53,221 nt of DNA, from the NCBI GenBank assembly GCA_910586655.1, contig CAJUIR010000008.1, positions 1 through 53,221 on the forward strand, given 5' to 3'. Under the pieces are notes generated by a model. That model made no database searches and was not told the origin of the DNA. It saw only the letters and a list, made by a program, of their open reading frames with translations. Positions 8,447 to 17,792 of the stretch are shown here, piece after piece; position 1 is the first letter of the stretch; every line of letters begins with the position of its first letter. The position numbers were made by a program, and so were the translations under genes. Source of the DNA: an uncultured Christensenellaceae bacterium. Lineage in GTDB: Bacteria > Bacillota > Clostridia > Christensenellales > Borkfalkiaceae.

Positions 8447-10969
8447 ATGGCTTACGAAAATATTGAAAAATTAAGCGATCTTCTTAAAGACGGTCAGACC
8501 GCCGCGCTGAAAAAAGCGGTAGCGGCGAGTGAAAAGCGGTTGGGAGATCTGATGAAAAAATTGGCGGAAATTGAAGCCGCCGCCGCGCAGGCGCGCGCCG
8601 AGGAAGAGGCGCGCGTAAGGGAAGAAGCGCGGAAAAAAGAAGAAGCAGAGCGAGCCGCGGAAGAAGCCGAAAAGCAGAAAAAAGCCGCCGCCGAAATGAA
8701 GGAATCCGAACAGCGTCAGGCGGTAGCGAAAGCGGAAGAAGAAAAATCCCCCGCGCCTTCGCAGTCCCCCGTTACCAAAGCGCAAACGGAGGCAAGACCT
8801 GCAAAGCCGTTACAAAACGGTTACCGCCCTGCGGCGCAAGGCGCGGTGCGTCCCACGTTCCGCCCCGACCGTCCCGCGGCGCGTCCTCCTTATCAGGGCG
8901 GTGCGAACCGTCCTCCGCAGTCCGGCGCAAGACCGCCGTTCGGCGCCCGTCCGCAGGGGCAGGGTGCGCGTCCCGGAATGGGCAGACCCGCGGCAGGAGC
9001 AAGACCGCTTCCGCCTCCTCCCGCACCGACGCCGCGCCGCGATACGCCCAAAAAATTCGAAAAAACGTATGTGGAGCGGCGCCCCGTCAATAAGCGCGCG
9101 CTCATTCGTCAGCAGGGCGCGAGCATCGGCGATTTCGATGAGGAGAAGAGCGGTTACCGTAAGGCGCGTTTCGGCAAAAAGGGCGCGAGAAAGGAAACAC
9201 AAACCATTAAGATCGATCACGCGGTCGTAACAAGCAAAGACATTCCCATCAAAGTGCTTTCCGAAAAACTGGGAATTTCCGCTGTGGAAATTACAAAACG
9301 GCTCTTTAAAGAAGGCATTATGAAGACGGTGAACGAATCGGTAGATTATGACAACGCGGCGTTTATCGCTTTGGAGTTGGGGATCGATCTCGAATATAAA
9401 CCCGAAAAGACGGCGGAGGACGCATTGTTTGAAGAACACGGTTCGGATGAAGCGGAAAATCTCATCACGCGCGCGCCCGTAGTGACCGTCATGGGACACG
9501 TCGACCACGGTAAAACTTCGCTGCTCGACAATATCCGCCGTACCAACGTGACGGACGGCGAGGCGGGCGGCATTACGCAAAGCATCGGCGCATACACGGT
9601 CACCTTGGGCGACGGAAAAAATATTACGTTCATCGATACTCCCGGTCACGCCGCGTTTACCGCAATGCGTGCGCGCGGGGCAAAAGTGACCGATATCGTC
9701 GTGCTTGTGGTGGCTGCGGACGACGGCATCATGCCGCAGACGGTGGAGGCGATCGATCACGCGAAAGCGGCGAACGTGCCCGTGATCGTTGCCATGAACA
9801 AAATGGATAAACCGCACGTCAATCCCGACAGAGTGAAACAGGGATTGATGGAACACGATCTCGTTCCCGAGGAATGGGGCGGCGACGTGATCGTCGTACC
9901 CGTCTCCGCAAAGACGGGCGAGGGGATCGATATTTTGCTCGAAAATATCTGGCTGGTCGCGGAAATGCAGGAACTTCGCGCCAATCCCGACCGAAAGGCG
10001 AAGGGCGTCGTCATTGAAGCCAAACTCGACAAGGGCAAGGGACCCGTTGCCAGCGTGCTCGTTCAGAACGGTACGCTCCGTACGGGCGACTATCTCATTT
10101 CGGGCATGATGACGGGAAAAGTCCGCGCAATGATCGACGACAAGGGCAAAACGGTGAAGGAAGCCGGACCTTCAACGGCGGTATCGGTTTTGGGCTTGGA
10201 CGACGTACCTAATGCAGGCGATGCGATCTATGCCGTAGAGCAAAACCTTATGAAGAAAGTTCAGGACGAACGGAAAGTACACGAACGCGAATCCATGATC
10301 AAAGAGACGCAGAAAGTGACGCTCGACGACGTGTTCAAACAGGTTGCGGAAGGCAATATCAAAGATCTGAACGTCATCGTCAAAGGTGACGTACAGGGTT
10401 CGGTCGAGGCGGTCAGAAGCGCGCTTGTAAAACTTTCGCGCGAGGAAGTGCGGATCAAAGTGATCCATGCGGGCGCAGGCGCGATCAATGAGAGCGACAT
10501 CATGCTTGCCGATTCGGCAAACGCGATCGTCATCGGTTTCAACGTCCGTCCCGACAGCAAGGCAAAAACACTTGCCGAGCGCAGCAAAGTCGACGTGCGT
10601 TCTTACCGTATTATCTACGAATTGCTCGACGACATGGAAGCGGCGCTCAAAGGGATGCTTTCGCCCAAATATCAGGAAATTTATATGGGCAAAGCCGAAG
10701 TGCGCCAGACGTTCAATATTACGGGCGTGGGCGTTGTTGCAGGCTGCCTTGTGACCGAAGGGAAACTGGTGCGCGGAGGAAAACTGCGCATCTACCGCGA
10801 CGACGTAATGATCGTCGAAGGCAACGTCAAACAACTCAAACATTATAAAGACGAAGCGAAAGAGATCGCCGCGGGACTGGAATGCGGCTGCGCGATCGAG
10901 AATTTCAACGAGATCAAAGTCGGTGATTTCATCGAATGCTATCTGATCGAGGAGTTGAAACAGGCATGA
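8447..10969 (+). CDS. infB: Translation initiation factor IF-2
   Basis: An 840-residue IF-2, the GTPase that brings initiator tRNA to the ribosome. The N-terminal third is a charged Ala/Glu/Lys helix followed by a low-complexity Pro/Arg/Gly/Ala linker. The G domain has GHVDHGKTS, DTPGHAAF and NKMD, followed by domains II to IV. A TTCGGAGGAAAT site precedes the ATG. The stop overlaps the rbfA start by ATGA. The linker is longer and more proline-rich than in many homologues. Confidence 0.98.
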   Translation: MAYENIEKLSDLLKDGQTAALKKAVAASEKRLGDLMKKLAEIEAAAAQARAEEEARVREEARKKEEAERAAEEAEKQKKAAAEMKESEQRQAVAKAEEEKSPAPSQSPVTKAQTEARPAKPLQNGYRPAAQGAVRPTFRPDRPAARPPYQGGANRPPQSGARPPFGARPQGQGARPGMGRPAAGARPLPPPPAPTPRRDTPKKFEKTYVERRPVNKRALIRQQGASIGDFDEEKSGYRKARFGKKGARKETQTIKIDHAVVTSKDIPIKVLSEKLGISAVEITKRLFKEGIMKTVNESVDYDNAAFIALELGIDLEYKPEKTAEDALFEEHGSDEAENLITRAPVVTVMGHVDHGKTSLLDNIRRTNVTDGEAGGITQSIGAYTVTLGDGKNITFIDTPGHAAFTAMRARGAKVTDIVVLVVAADDGIMPQTVEAIDHAKAANVPVIVAMNKMDKPHVNPDRVKQGLMEHDLVPEEWGGDVIVVPVSAKTGEGIDILLENIWLVAEMQELRANPDRKAKGVVIEAKLDKGKGPVASVLVQNGTLRTGDYLISGMMTGKVRAMIDDKGKTVKEAGPSTAVSVLGLDDVPNAGDAIYAVEQNLMKKVQDERKVHERESMIKETQKVTLDDVFKQVAEGNIKDLNVIVKGDVQGSVEAVRSALVKLSREEVRIKVIHAGAGAINESDIMLADSANAIVIGFNVRPDSKAKTLAERSKVDVRSYRIIYELLDDMEAALKGMLSPKYQEIYMGKAEVRQTFNITGVGVVAGCLVTEGKLVRGGKLRIYRDDVMIVEGNVKQLKHYKDEAKEIAAGLECGCAIENFNEIKVGDFIECYLIEELKQA

Positions 10970-11325
10970 ACCGAACCGACAGGCTGGACAGCGAATACAG
11001 AAAGGAAATTTCCGCAATTTTGTCGGGCGCGCTCAAACACAAGGAACCCGCGATCAAAGGGCTTGTCAGCGTTACCGAAGCAGACGTTGCGCCCGATCTG
11101 AAAACGGCGAAAATATATCTGAGCGTTTATGCGGTTTCTCCCGAAGAAAAACAGCAGACGATCGCCGCGATCCGCGCAAACGCGGGATTTATCCGCCGCG
11201 AACTCTCCTCAGTGATGCGGACGCGTACCGTCCCCGCGCTTACGTTTTTGGAAGATAAGAGCATGGAGTACGGCGCGAAGATGGACGATATTTTTGCGAA
11301 ACTGCACAAGGACGGTAACGAGTGA
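10966..11325 (+). CDS. rbfA: Ribosome-binding factor A
   Basis: A 119-residue RbfA, a KH-like protein that binds the 30S subunit and helps process the 5' end of 16S rRNA. The N-terminal DRLDSEYRKEIS and the central VSVTEADVAPDLKTAKIY segments are characteristic. The start was set at the ATG that overlaps the infB stop; an upstream in-frame start would lie inside infB. Its stop overlaps the GTG of the next gene. Confidence 0.94.
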   Translation: MNRTDRLDSEYRKEISAILSGALKHKEPAIKGLVSVTEADVAPDLKTAKIYLSVYAVSPEEKQQTIAAIRANAGFIRRELSSVMRTRTVPALTFLEDKSMEYGAKMDDIFAKLHKDGNE

Positions 11326-12290
11326 ACACCATTCGGGAAATTGCGCAAGTATTAAAAAAAATCAGGAGCGCGACGATTTTTACGCACGTCCGTCCCGACG
11401 GAGATACCGTCGGAAGCGGAATGGCGCTTTGTCGTGCGCTCGAACTTCTCGGCGTGAACTGCGAGGTTGTGAACGAAGGGGAGGTTCCGGAAAAGTTTTC
11501 GTTTCTGACGGGAATCGACCGCATCCGAAGCATGCCGTCGCCCGAATCGGAAGTTTACGTTTGTGTGGATACGAGCGATGAGGCGAGGCTGGGCGAATTA
11601 CAGCACGCATTCATGCGCGCGAAGGCAAAGGGCAAAACAACGGTCAACGTTGATCACCACGTTTCCAACACGCGTTATTGCAAATATAATTTTGTGCGCG
11701 AGCGGGCAAGCAACTGCGAAAACATTGCGGAACTGATCGAAGCACTCGGCGTCAGACACGATAAAATTATTTCGGAATATCTTCTTACGGGTATGGTAAC
11801 CGATTCGGGCGGGTTTTCTCATTCGGACGTAAACGGCGACTCATTCCGCGCGGCTGCCGCCTGTGCGGACGCGGGCGCGGACGTTAACCGTATCTCATAC
11901 GAAGTGTTCAAAAAACAGAGCAAAGCACGCTCGCAACTGTACTTGGAAACGCTTTCCAAACTTCGTTACTATTTTGAAGATCGATTGGCGATTTCGATTG
12001 TAGAAAAAGCCGCGCTTGAAAGATACGGGTTAAGACAGGACGAAACGGAGGGAATCGTCGATTTTGCGCTCACCGTGGATCCGGTGGAAGTGAGCGTTTG
12101 TCTGATGGAAGTGAAACCCGAACAGTATAAAGCGTCGTTCCGTTCCAAAGGTAAAATCAACGTGAACGAGATCGCGCGGGCGTTCGGCGGCGGCGGACAT
12201 GTTCTCGCTTCGGGGTGTATGCTGTTCGGCAGTAAGGAAGAAGTGCTGGACAGACTGCAATTTACGGTATCGCAACTCGGAAACTTATGA
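11322..12290 (+). CDS. nrnA: DHH-family oligoribonuclease/pAp phosphatase
   Basis: A 322-residue NrnA-like phosphoesterase that degrades very short RNAs and dephosphorylates pAp. The N-terminal DHH domain contains HVRPDGDTVGSG and VDHHVSNTRY, and the C-terminal DHHA1 domain ends with a GGGGHVLASG segment that binds substrate. It starts with GTG overlapping rbfA (GTGA) and ends overlapping truB. The position between rbfA and truB is usual in Bacillota. Confidence 0.93.
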   Translation: MNTIREIAQVLKKIRSATIFTHVRPDGDTVGSGMALCRALELLGVNCEVVNEGEVPEKFSFLTGIDRIRSMPSPESEVYVCVDTSDEARLGELQHAFMRAKAKGKTTVNVDHHVSNTRYCKYNFVRERASNCENIAELIEALGVRHDKIISEYLLTGMVTDSGGFSHSDVNGDSFRAAAACADAGADVNRISYEVFKKQSKARSQLYLETLSKLRYYFEDRLAISIVEKAALERYGLRQDETEGIVDFALTVDPVEVSVCLMEVKPEQYKASFRSKGKINVNEIARAFGGGGHVLASGCMLFGSKEEVLDRLQFTVSQLGNL

Positions 12291-13120
12291 CGGGATTCAT
12301 CAATATTTTCAAAGAAGAGGGAGTTTCATCGGCATATGTGACCAACAGGATCAAGTGGCTTTGCCGCACGCCTGCGGGGCACATGGGCACGCTCGATCCG
12401 CTTGCTTCGGGAGTTCTTCCCGTGGGCGTCGGAAATGCGACTCGCCTCTTCGATTATTTTTCGGGGAAAATCAAAACGTATCGGGCGCGTTTCCGTTTCG
12501 GAGTGACAACCGAAACTCTCGACAGAGAGGGAGATCAGGTGTTCGGCGGAACGATTCCTTCCATGGAGGAAATTCAAGACGCTTTACCCCGTCTCACGGG
12601 GGATTTGGAGCAGATCCCTCCGAAATACAGCGCAAAAAGCGTGAACGGAAAGCGCGGATACGAACTTGCCCGCGCAGGCGCGGACTTTGTACTTACGCCG
12701 AAAAAAGTACATGTGGAAAGATTGTCTCTTTTGGAACAGACGGGCGCGGATGAATTTTCATTTGAGATTGTGTGCGGCGGCGGAACGTATATCCGTGCTT
12801 TGGCGCGAGATTTGGCGCAGTTGCTCGGAACGAACGCCTATATGTCGGCGCTCGTCCGAACCCGCAGCGGAATTTTCGGTGAAGAGACTGCTGTTCGGCT
12901 CAGCGACCTTACGCGTGAAAATATAGAAGAATTCCTGATCCCTACCGAAAGCGTGCTGCCGTATCCCGTACTCGGAGAAACGGACGCGCGTATTTTTAAC
13001 GGAGTTTGCGTTCCTTGTGTGAATGAAGACGGGCGGTATAAACTATACCGCGACGGCGTGTTTTACGGAATCGCGAAAGCGGAAAACGGTTTTGTACGGG
13101 CGGAGAAAAAATTATGTTAA
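12287..13120 (+). CDS. truB: tRNA pseudouridine-55 synthase
   Basis: A 277-residue TruB, which makes pseudouridine 55 in the T-loop of tRNA. The catalytic aspartate is D37 in HMGTLDPLASG, and the GGTYIRALARDL segment follows in the second half. Its ATG overlaps the previous stop (ATGA) and its end overlaps ribF by 7 bases. The C-terminal part is shorter than in enzymes with a full PUA domain. Confidence 0.96.
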   Translation: MTGFINIFKEEGVSSAYVTNRIKWLCRTPAGHMGTLDPLASGVLPVGVGNATRLFDYFSGKIKTYRARFRFGVTTETLDREGDQVFGGTIPSMEEIQDALPRLTGDLEQIPPKYSAKSVNGKRGYELARAGADFVLTPKKVHVERLSLLEQTGADEFSFEIVCGGGTYIRALARDLAQLLGTNAYMSALVRTRSGIFGEETAVRLSDLTRENIEEFLIPTESVLPYPVLGETDARIFNGVCVPCVNEDGRYKLYRDGVFYGIAKAENGFVRAEKKLC

Positions 13121-14001
13121 AAGTGTTACGTGGGAAAGAAACGGTTTCTCAGCCGTGCGCGCTGCTGCTCGGCGGATTCGACGGGTTTCATATCGGGCAT
13201 GAAACGCTTTTGGAAAGAGCAAATACGACGGGTCTGCCCGTGGGACTTACGACGATTTCGGGCGGGAAACAGGGTGGCGATCTCTTTACCTTTCCCGAGC
13301 GGGAAGAGATTTTTAAGCGTTTGGGTTTTTCGTTTGTATGGGAAATAGAATTTTCCGAATCGTTCCGGAATACTACCGCGGAAGATTTTTTGTCCGCTCT
13401 GTTCCGGCTGATCGACGCGAAAGCCATCTTTTGCGGTAAAGATTTCCGCTTCGGGAAAGATGCGCTCGGTACGCCCGAATTGCTTGAAAAACTTGCCCCG
13501 TGTCCCGTTGCGGCATTGCCGCTGAAAACGGAAGGAAATGAAAAAATAGCCACCGGTACGGTGAAAAAATTGCTTTCGGCAGGCGATTTGCAGCGCGTAA
13601 ATCGTATTTTATCGGGCGGATTTTTTGTCAGGGGCATTGTCGAGCGCGGTCGCGGCGTGGGGCATACATACGGTTTCCCCACATTGAATCTCTCGTATCC
13701 CAAGGAAAAATTTGCGCTGAAACAAGGCGTTTATTCGGGGACCGTAAAAACAGACGAAGGCGTCTTCCCTGCGATCGTCAACTTCGGCGCGCGTCCCACT
13801 TTCGGGGTCGACGAACGAAAAGCCGAAGCATATTTAAAGGGGTTCCAAGGCGATTTATACGGAAAAACCGTTGAGATCTATCCGCGCCGTTTTTTGCGCG
13901 AAATTCAAACGTTTCCTTCGCAAGAAGCGTTGAAAGAACAACTCGGACGCGACGTCATGAGTTTGGAGGAAGAATATGATCAAATTCGGACCGAGCGGTA
14001 A
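13114..14001 (+). CDS. ribF: Bifunctional riboflavin kinase/FAD synthetase
   Basis: A 295-residue RibF that converts riboflavin to FMN and FAD. The N-terminal nucleotidyltransferase domain has GGFDGFHIGHE, and the C-terminal flavokinase domain has RGRGVGHTYGFPTLNL. It overlaps truB at its start and the endonuclease IV-like gene by 26 bases at its end, so the chain is translationally coupled. Downstream rpsO, found here in many relatives, is absent. Confidence 0.95.
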   Translation: MLKVLRGKETVSQPCALLLGGFDGFHIGHETLLERANTTGLPVGLTTISGGKQGGDLFTFPEREEIFKRLGFSFVWEIEFSESFRNTTAEDFLSALFRLIDAKAIFCGKDFRFGKDALGTPELLEKLAPCPVAALPLKTEGNEKIATGTVKKLLSAGDLQRVNRILSGGFFVRGIVERGRGVGHTYGFPTLNLSYPKEKFALKQGVYSGTVKTDEGVFPAIVNFGARPTFGVDERKAEAYLKGFQGDLYGKTVEIYPRRFLREIQTFPSQEALKEQLGRDVMSLEEEYDQIRTER

Positions 14002-14833
14002 TTCGGAAAGTTTTTATGCGGCAGGTTACGAGCATACGGAAGATTCCGCGGCGTTTGTAAAGGCGCGCGGCTTGGATTGCTTCGAATATTCCTTCGGACG
14101 GGGCGTACATCTTTCGGAGAAAAAAGCAAAATCCATCTGCGCTGCGTTCGAGCGAGCGGGCGTCGAAATTTCGGCGCATGCGCCATACTATATCAATTTC
14201 GGCAATCCCGACGACGAAATGGCGGCAAAATCTTACGGCTACGTTCTGGACAGCGCAAAAGCAATCAAACTCATGGGCGGGAAGCGGGTTGTTTTTCATC
14301 CTGCCGCGCAGGGGAAAGAGGGGCGGGAAATCGTAGTTGCCCGCACCGAGGAACGGTTGCACATTCTGAGAGACTACATTTATCTTAACGGCTTGCAGAA
14401 CCTGATCTTTTGTCCGGAAACAATGGGTAAGATCGCCCAGATCGGCACGGTGGAAGAAATTACGCGTTTTTGTAAAGTGGATCCGATTTATACGCCGTGC
14501 GTCGACTTCGGTCATGTAAATTCCCGAGAACAGGGCAGTCTGAAAACGGCGGACGATTATAAACGGTTGCTCGGTTACATGATCGACTGCCTCGGGTTCG
14601 AGCGGATGAAACATTTTCACGTGCATTTTTCCAAGATCATGTACGGCGCGCGGGGAGAGATCAAGCACCTCACGTTTGAGGATACCGTATACGGACCCGA
14701 ATTCGAACCGCTTGCCGAGGTGCTTCTCGAATGGAAGTTGGAGCCTTACGTCGTAAGCGAATCTGCGGGAACGCAAATCGAGGACGCGGCGCAAATGAAA
14801 CGATGTTACGAAGAGCAAAAAAACCGCCTTTGA
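13976..14833 (+). CDS. Endonuclease IV-like TIM-barrel protein
   Basis: A 285-residue protein of the AP-endonuclease-2/endonuclease IV (Nfo) fold. Likely metal ligands are all present in order: the His in SAHAPYYIN, the His in VFHPAA, the Glu in CPETMGK, the Asp and His in CVDFGHVN, the His pair in HFHVHFSK, and the final Glu in VVSESAG. True Nfo cleaves DNA at abasic sites, while related TIM barrels are sugar isomerases; the Nfo assignment is favoured but not certain. It is the last gene of the rimP operon. Its stop codon lies in the loop of the terminator. Confidence 0.8.
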   Translation: MIKFGPSGNSESFYAAGYEHTEDSAAFVKARGLDCFEYSFGRGVHLSEKKAKSICAAFERAGVEISAHAPYYINFGNPDDEMAAKSYGYVLDSAKAIKLMGGKRVVFHPAAQGKEGREIVVARTEERLHILRDYIYLNGLQNLIFCPETMGKIAQIGTVEEITRFCKVDPIYTPCVDFGHVNSREQGSLKTADDYKRLLGYMIDCLGFERMKHFHVHFSKIMYGARGEIKHLTFEDTVYGPEFEPLAEVLLEWKLEPYVVSESAGTQIEDAAQMKRCYEEQKNRL

Positions 14834-14846
14834 AGGGCGGTTTTTT
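14817..14846 (+). terminator. Intrinsic terminator of the rimP operon
   Basis: The stem AAAAAACCGCC pairs with GGCGGTTTTTT around a 7-base loop that contains the TGA stop of the upstream gene (14831-14833). A T-run is built into the 3' arm. Confidence 0.9.
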
Positions 14847-14866
14847 GGTTTGGAAAGCCTCATGAT

Positions 14867-14878
14867 CCGCGATCGCGG
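14867..14878. promoter_or_regulatory. Perfect 12-bp palindrome upstream of the VWA operon promoter
   Basis: CCGCGATCGCGG is fully self-complementary and lies 29 bases before the -35 box at 14908. It could be an operator for the MoxR/VWA operon, but no regulator is identified. Confidence 0.3.
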
Positions 14879-14907
14879 CGTAATCTGAAATAAGGAACGC
14901 AATTTAC

Positions 14908-14936
14908 TTGAAATTGCATAAATTATGTGATATAAT
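14908..14936 (+). promoter_or_regulatory. Extended -10 promoter of the MoxR/VWA operon
   Basis: TTGAAA (14908-14913) and TATAAT (14931-14936) are 17 bases apart, with an extended -10 TG. The spacer plus -10 (14914-14936) matches 22 of 23 bases of the promoter at 24784-24812. A leader of about 120 bases follows, containing an inverted repeat (14985-15006), and ends with a strong GGAAAGGAGG site. Confidence 0.85.
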
Positions 14937-15065
14937 AAGGATAAAACAGGGAAAAATCAGTAATATATTCATTATTTATTCAATTTTTTGGTAATATAAC
15001 CAAAAACATGCAGTTTTGAAAAAGTTTTTAAGGGATCGTCGGTCCGTTCGGAAAGGAGGCTTGAC

Positions 15066-16637
15066 ATGAGAGGAACGTTCCAAAAACTGAAAATGAAATT
15101 TTTGCGCAACGCCCTGCTGTTCAGCGCGGCGGTAGGCATCTCCTGCGGACTCTTTTTGGCGGGCGTGTTACTCTTGTCGTTTCATTTGGGTTCGGTTTCG
15201 CTGCATTGGGGCTATTATGTGCTGATCGGCGTTTCCGCCGCGCTTTCGGCCGGCGGGATCTCATATGCGTTTTTGCATCCGACCGATCGGAAAATTGCGA
15301 AAAACATCGACGGCGAATTCGGTTTGAATGAAAAAGTGCAAACGATGGTCGCCTGTGCGGACGAGAGCGGAATGATGGTGGAGATCCAACGCGAAGACAC
15401 TTTGGAGATCCTGAAATCGATTCCCGTCGCAAAGCCGAAGTGGAAACGGGTGTTTGCCTGCGCGGTTGCCGTAGCGGTCGCATGCGCCATGTTTTTTGCC
15501 GCCGTCGGCGTGTCCATGGTTTCCAAAAACGCAGACGCGGAAACGCCTCCTTATATTCCCGTTAAGCCCGACGAGGATCCTGTTTACGAATACGATTTAT
15601 ATCAGCAGTCGGCGATGGCGGAGTTGATCTCCGACGTGAGGGCATCTTCTTTGGAGGACAAAGAGAAACAGTCGGTGATCGGCGTGCTCAACGATCTGGA
15701 CGCATCGTTGAAAAAAGCCGAACGTGTGAGCGCCATGAAGACGGCGGTATTCGCCTCGGTTGCGGTGATCGATTCGATCGTCGACGATGCAAACTCGTGC
15801 CGTAAAATCAGTGCGGAACTGTTGCAGCGCGACGAACTGATTGCGGGCGCGCTTTTGAAAGGAACAGGCGCGTATAAAGTGAGCGCATCCGGACTGACGC
15901 AGTTTGACCGCGTAAAAGCGCTGGAATTGCGGCTGGGCAGTCTTGTAGACATCGCAGTGGAACTTTATTTGCAGACTTCGTACGAAACTTTGGCGGTCGA
16001 GGAACAGAGCCAAGCCGAGTTGGGCGAAAAAATCAAAGCGCTGGTGAGCGCGATCCGAGAAAGCCTTCTTGCTTCCGACATCGCGGAAACGGATCCGCTT
16101 TACGCAAGTTTATATGCCTTTACGTCGGAAGTGAAAAAGGTCAACGAGAAAATCGACAAAGGGTTTTCCGACGCGACGTTATGGAACGATTTAAAAGACG
16201 ATTACGCCGCATTCCGTCTCAGTTTGGTGGAAGCGCTGCAAAAGCAGAGTTACCGTCTTGCCATGAACGTGTTTATTCGACAGAAACTGGCTGTGATTTT
16301 CGATCTTTCTTACGAAGAACTTCCCGAGATGAACGACGCCTATTTAAACGGCGGCGGGGAGATCGGGGATCCGGACGAGGAAGATCCCGACAATAACCAA
16401 GGCGACGGAGGCGGCGGGATCGGTGACAACGAAGAAAAATACGGCGGCGACGATCTGATTTTCAATCCCGATACGCGCGAACATGAAAAGTACGGAAACG
16501 TACTCGACGAATATTATGCAAAGGCGCTCGACCGCATTCTGAGCGGAGAAATACCGCAGGAGACGGCACAGTATATTCTTGATTACTTCGATATTCTATA
16601 CAGCGGGATCAAGACAGAAGACAAAGGTGAGGAATAA
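15066..16637 (+). CDS. Membrane protein of a MoxR/DUF58/VWA operon (DUF4175-like)
   Basis: A 523-residue protein with two N-terminal transmembrane helices, a cytoplasmic stretch of about 70 residues (with GEFGLNEKVQTM), a third helix, then a long, mostly helical charged domain. The C-terminal part has a Gly/Asp/Glu-rich linker followed by EHEKYGNVLDEYYAKALDRI. The topology and the GLNEKVQT segment recall DUF4175-type proteins that accompany MoxR and VWA genes, but the match is loose. It is the first gene of the operon, and moxR starts one base after its stop. It may be the membrane anchor or substrate of the MoxR machine. Confidence 0.6.
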   Translation: MRGTFQKLKMKFLRNALLFSAAVGISCGLFLAGVLLLSFHLGSVSLHWGYYVLIGVSAALSAGGISYAFLHPTDRKIAKNIDGEFGLNEKVQTMVACADESGMMVEIQREDTLEILKSIPVAKPKWKRVFACAVAVAVACAMFFAAVGVSMVSKNADAETPPYIPVKPDEDPVYEYDLYQQSAMAELISDVRASSLEDKEKQSVIGVLNDLDASLKKAERVSAMKTAVFASVAVIDSIVDDANSCRKISAELLQRDELIAGALLKGTGAYKVSASGLTQFDRVKALELRLGSLVDIAVELYLQTSYETLAVEEQSQAELGEKIKALVSAIRESLLASDIAETDPLYASLYAFTSEVKKVNEKIDKGFSDATLWNDLKDDYAAFRLSLVEALQKQSYRLAMNVFIRQKLAVIFDLSYEELPEMNDAYLNGGGEIGDPDEEDPDNNQGDGGGGIGDNEEKYGGDDLIFNPDTREHEKYGNVLDEYYAKALDRILSGEIPQETAQYILDYFDILYSGIKTEDKGEE

Positions 16638-16638
16638 C

Positions 16639-17751
16639 ATGGAAAACAGGGAAAGAGTAAAACAATTCAGCGGATCGATCGAAGCGATCAAGCGGGAACT
16701 GGGCAAAGACGTCGTCGGTCAGGAAGACATCATCGACAGCGTGATCACGGCGATCATTGCCGGCGGTAACGTGCTTTTGGAAGGCGTACCGGGGGTCGGA
16801 AAGACGAGGCTTGTGCGTTCGCTCGGAAGAACGTTGAGTCTGCCTTTTTCGAGGATCCAGTTCACGCCCGACCTGATGCCCTCCGACGTAACGGGCACCA
16901 ACGTCATCGAAAAAGACGATCAGGGAAAAATGAACACCGTGTTCCAACGCGGTCCCATTTTTGCAAATCTGGTGCTTGCGGACGAAATCAACCGTGCGAC
17001 GCCCAAAACGCAATCGGCAATGCTCGAAGTGATGCAGGAACACAAAGTCACGGTCGCCAAACAGACGTATACGCTTGAAGAACCGTTTTTCGTCCTTGCG
17101 ACGGAAAATCCGATCGAGCAGGACGGAACTTATCCTCTGCCCGAGGCACAGATGGATCGTTTCATGTTCAAATTAGTCGTGCCGTTCCCTTCCGTTGCGG
17201 AATTGAAAGGCATCGTCAACATGACGCAGGTCACGCTGGAAGAAACCGCGACTGCCGTGGTGGACGGGAAGACCATTCTGGAAATGCGGGAACTTGCCAA
17301 GAGCGTGCCCGTCATTGACGAAGTGCTCGATTTTGCGGTTACGCTTGTTGCCAATACGCATCCCGAAAAAGCGGACTGCGTACCCACCGCAAAAAAATAT
17401 ATCAAATACGGCGCGTCGCCCCGTGCGGCGCAAGCGATCATCACCGCCGCCAAAGTGCGCGCGCTGATGAACGGAAATTACAACGTATCGTACGACGATA
17501 TCAAGACGCTTGCGTATCCCGTACTTCGCCACAGGATCAAGATCAATTATAACGCGATCAACGACAGGTTGGGCGTGGACGAAGTGATCGGAATGCTGAT
17601 CGATGATACCAAGGGTTCTTCCCGCAGGGAAAAAACCGCGCCCGTAAAAGAGGAGCGTGCAGTTACGGAAAACGCGCAGGCAGAAGAGCCGCAAAAGAGA
17701 GAAAAACGGTTTTGGGGCAGAAAGGAAAAGAATCACGCCGACGGGGAATAA
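16639..17751 (+). CDS. moxR: MoxR-family AAA+ ATPase
   Basis: A 370-residue MoxR ATPase, a chaperone-like AAA+ protein that remodels VWA-domain partners. It has Walker A GVPGVGKTR, Walker B LVLADEINRA, the QEHKVTV pore region and an ATENPIEQDGTYPLPEAQMD sensor. The C-terminus carries an additional charged tail of about 50 residues. The inner ATG is used because GTGAGGA precedes it directly. It is followed by DUF58 and VWA genes, the classical partners. Confidence 0.95.
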   Translation: MENRERVKQFSGSIEAIKRELGKDVVGQEDIIDSVITAIIAGGNVLLEGVPGVGKTRLVRSLGRTLSLPFSRIQFTPDLMPSDVTGTNVIEKDDQGKMNTVFQRGPIFANLVLADEINRATPKTQSAMLEVMQEHKVTVAKQTYTLEEPFFVLATENPIEQDGTYPLPEAQMDRFMFKLVVPFPSVAELKGIVNMTQVTLEETATAVVDGKTILEMRELAKSVPVIDEVLDFAVTLVANTHPEKADCVPTAKKYIKYGASPRAAQAIITAAKVRALMNGNYNVSYDDIKTLAYPVLRHRIKINYNAINDRLGVDEVIGMLIDDTKGSSRREKTAPVKEERAVTENAQAEEPQKREKRFWGRKEKNHADGE

Positions 17752-17792
17752 TATTACCGTAGCGAAAGTTTAAGGAATACGCAAAAGAACGC

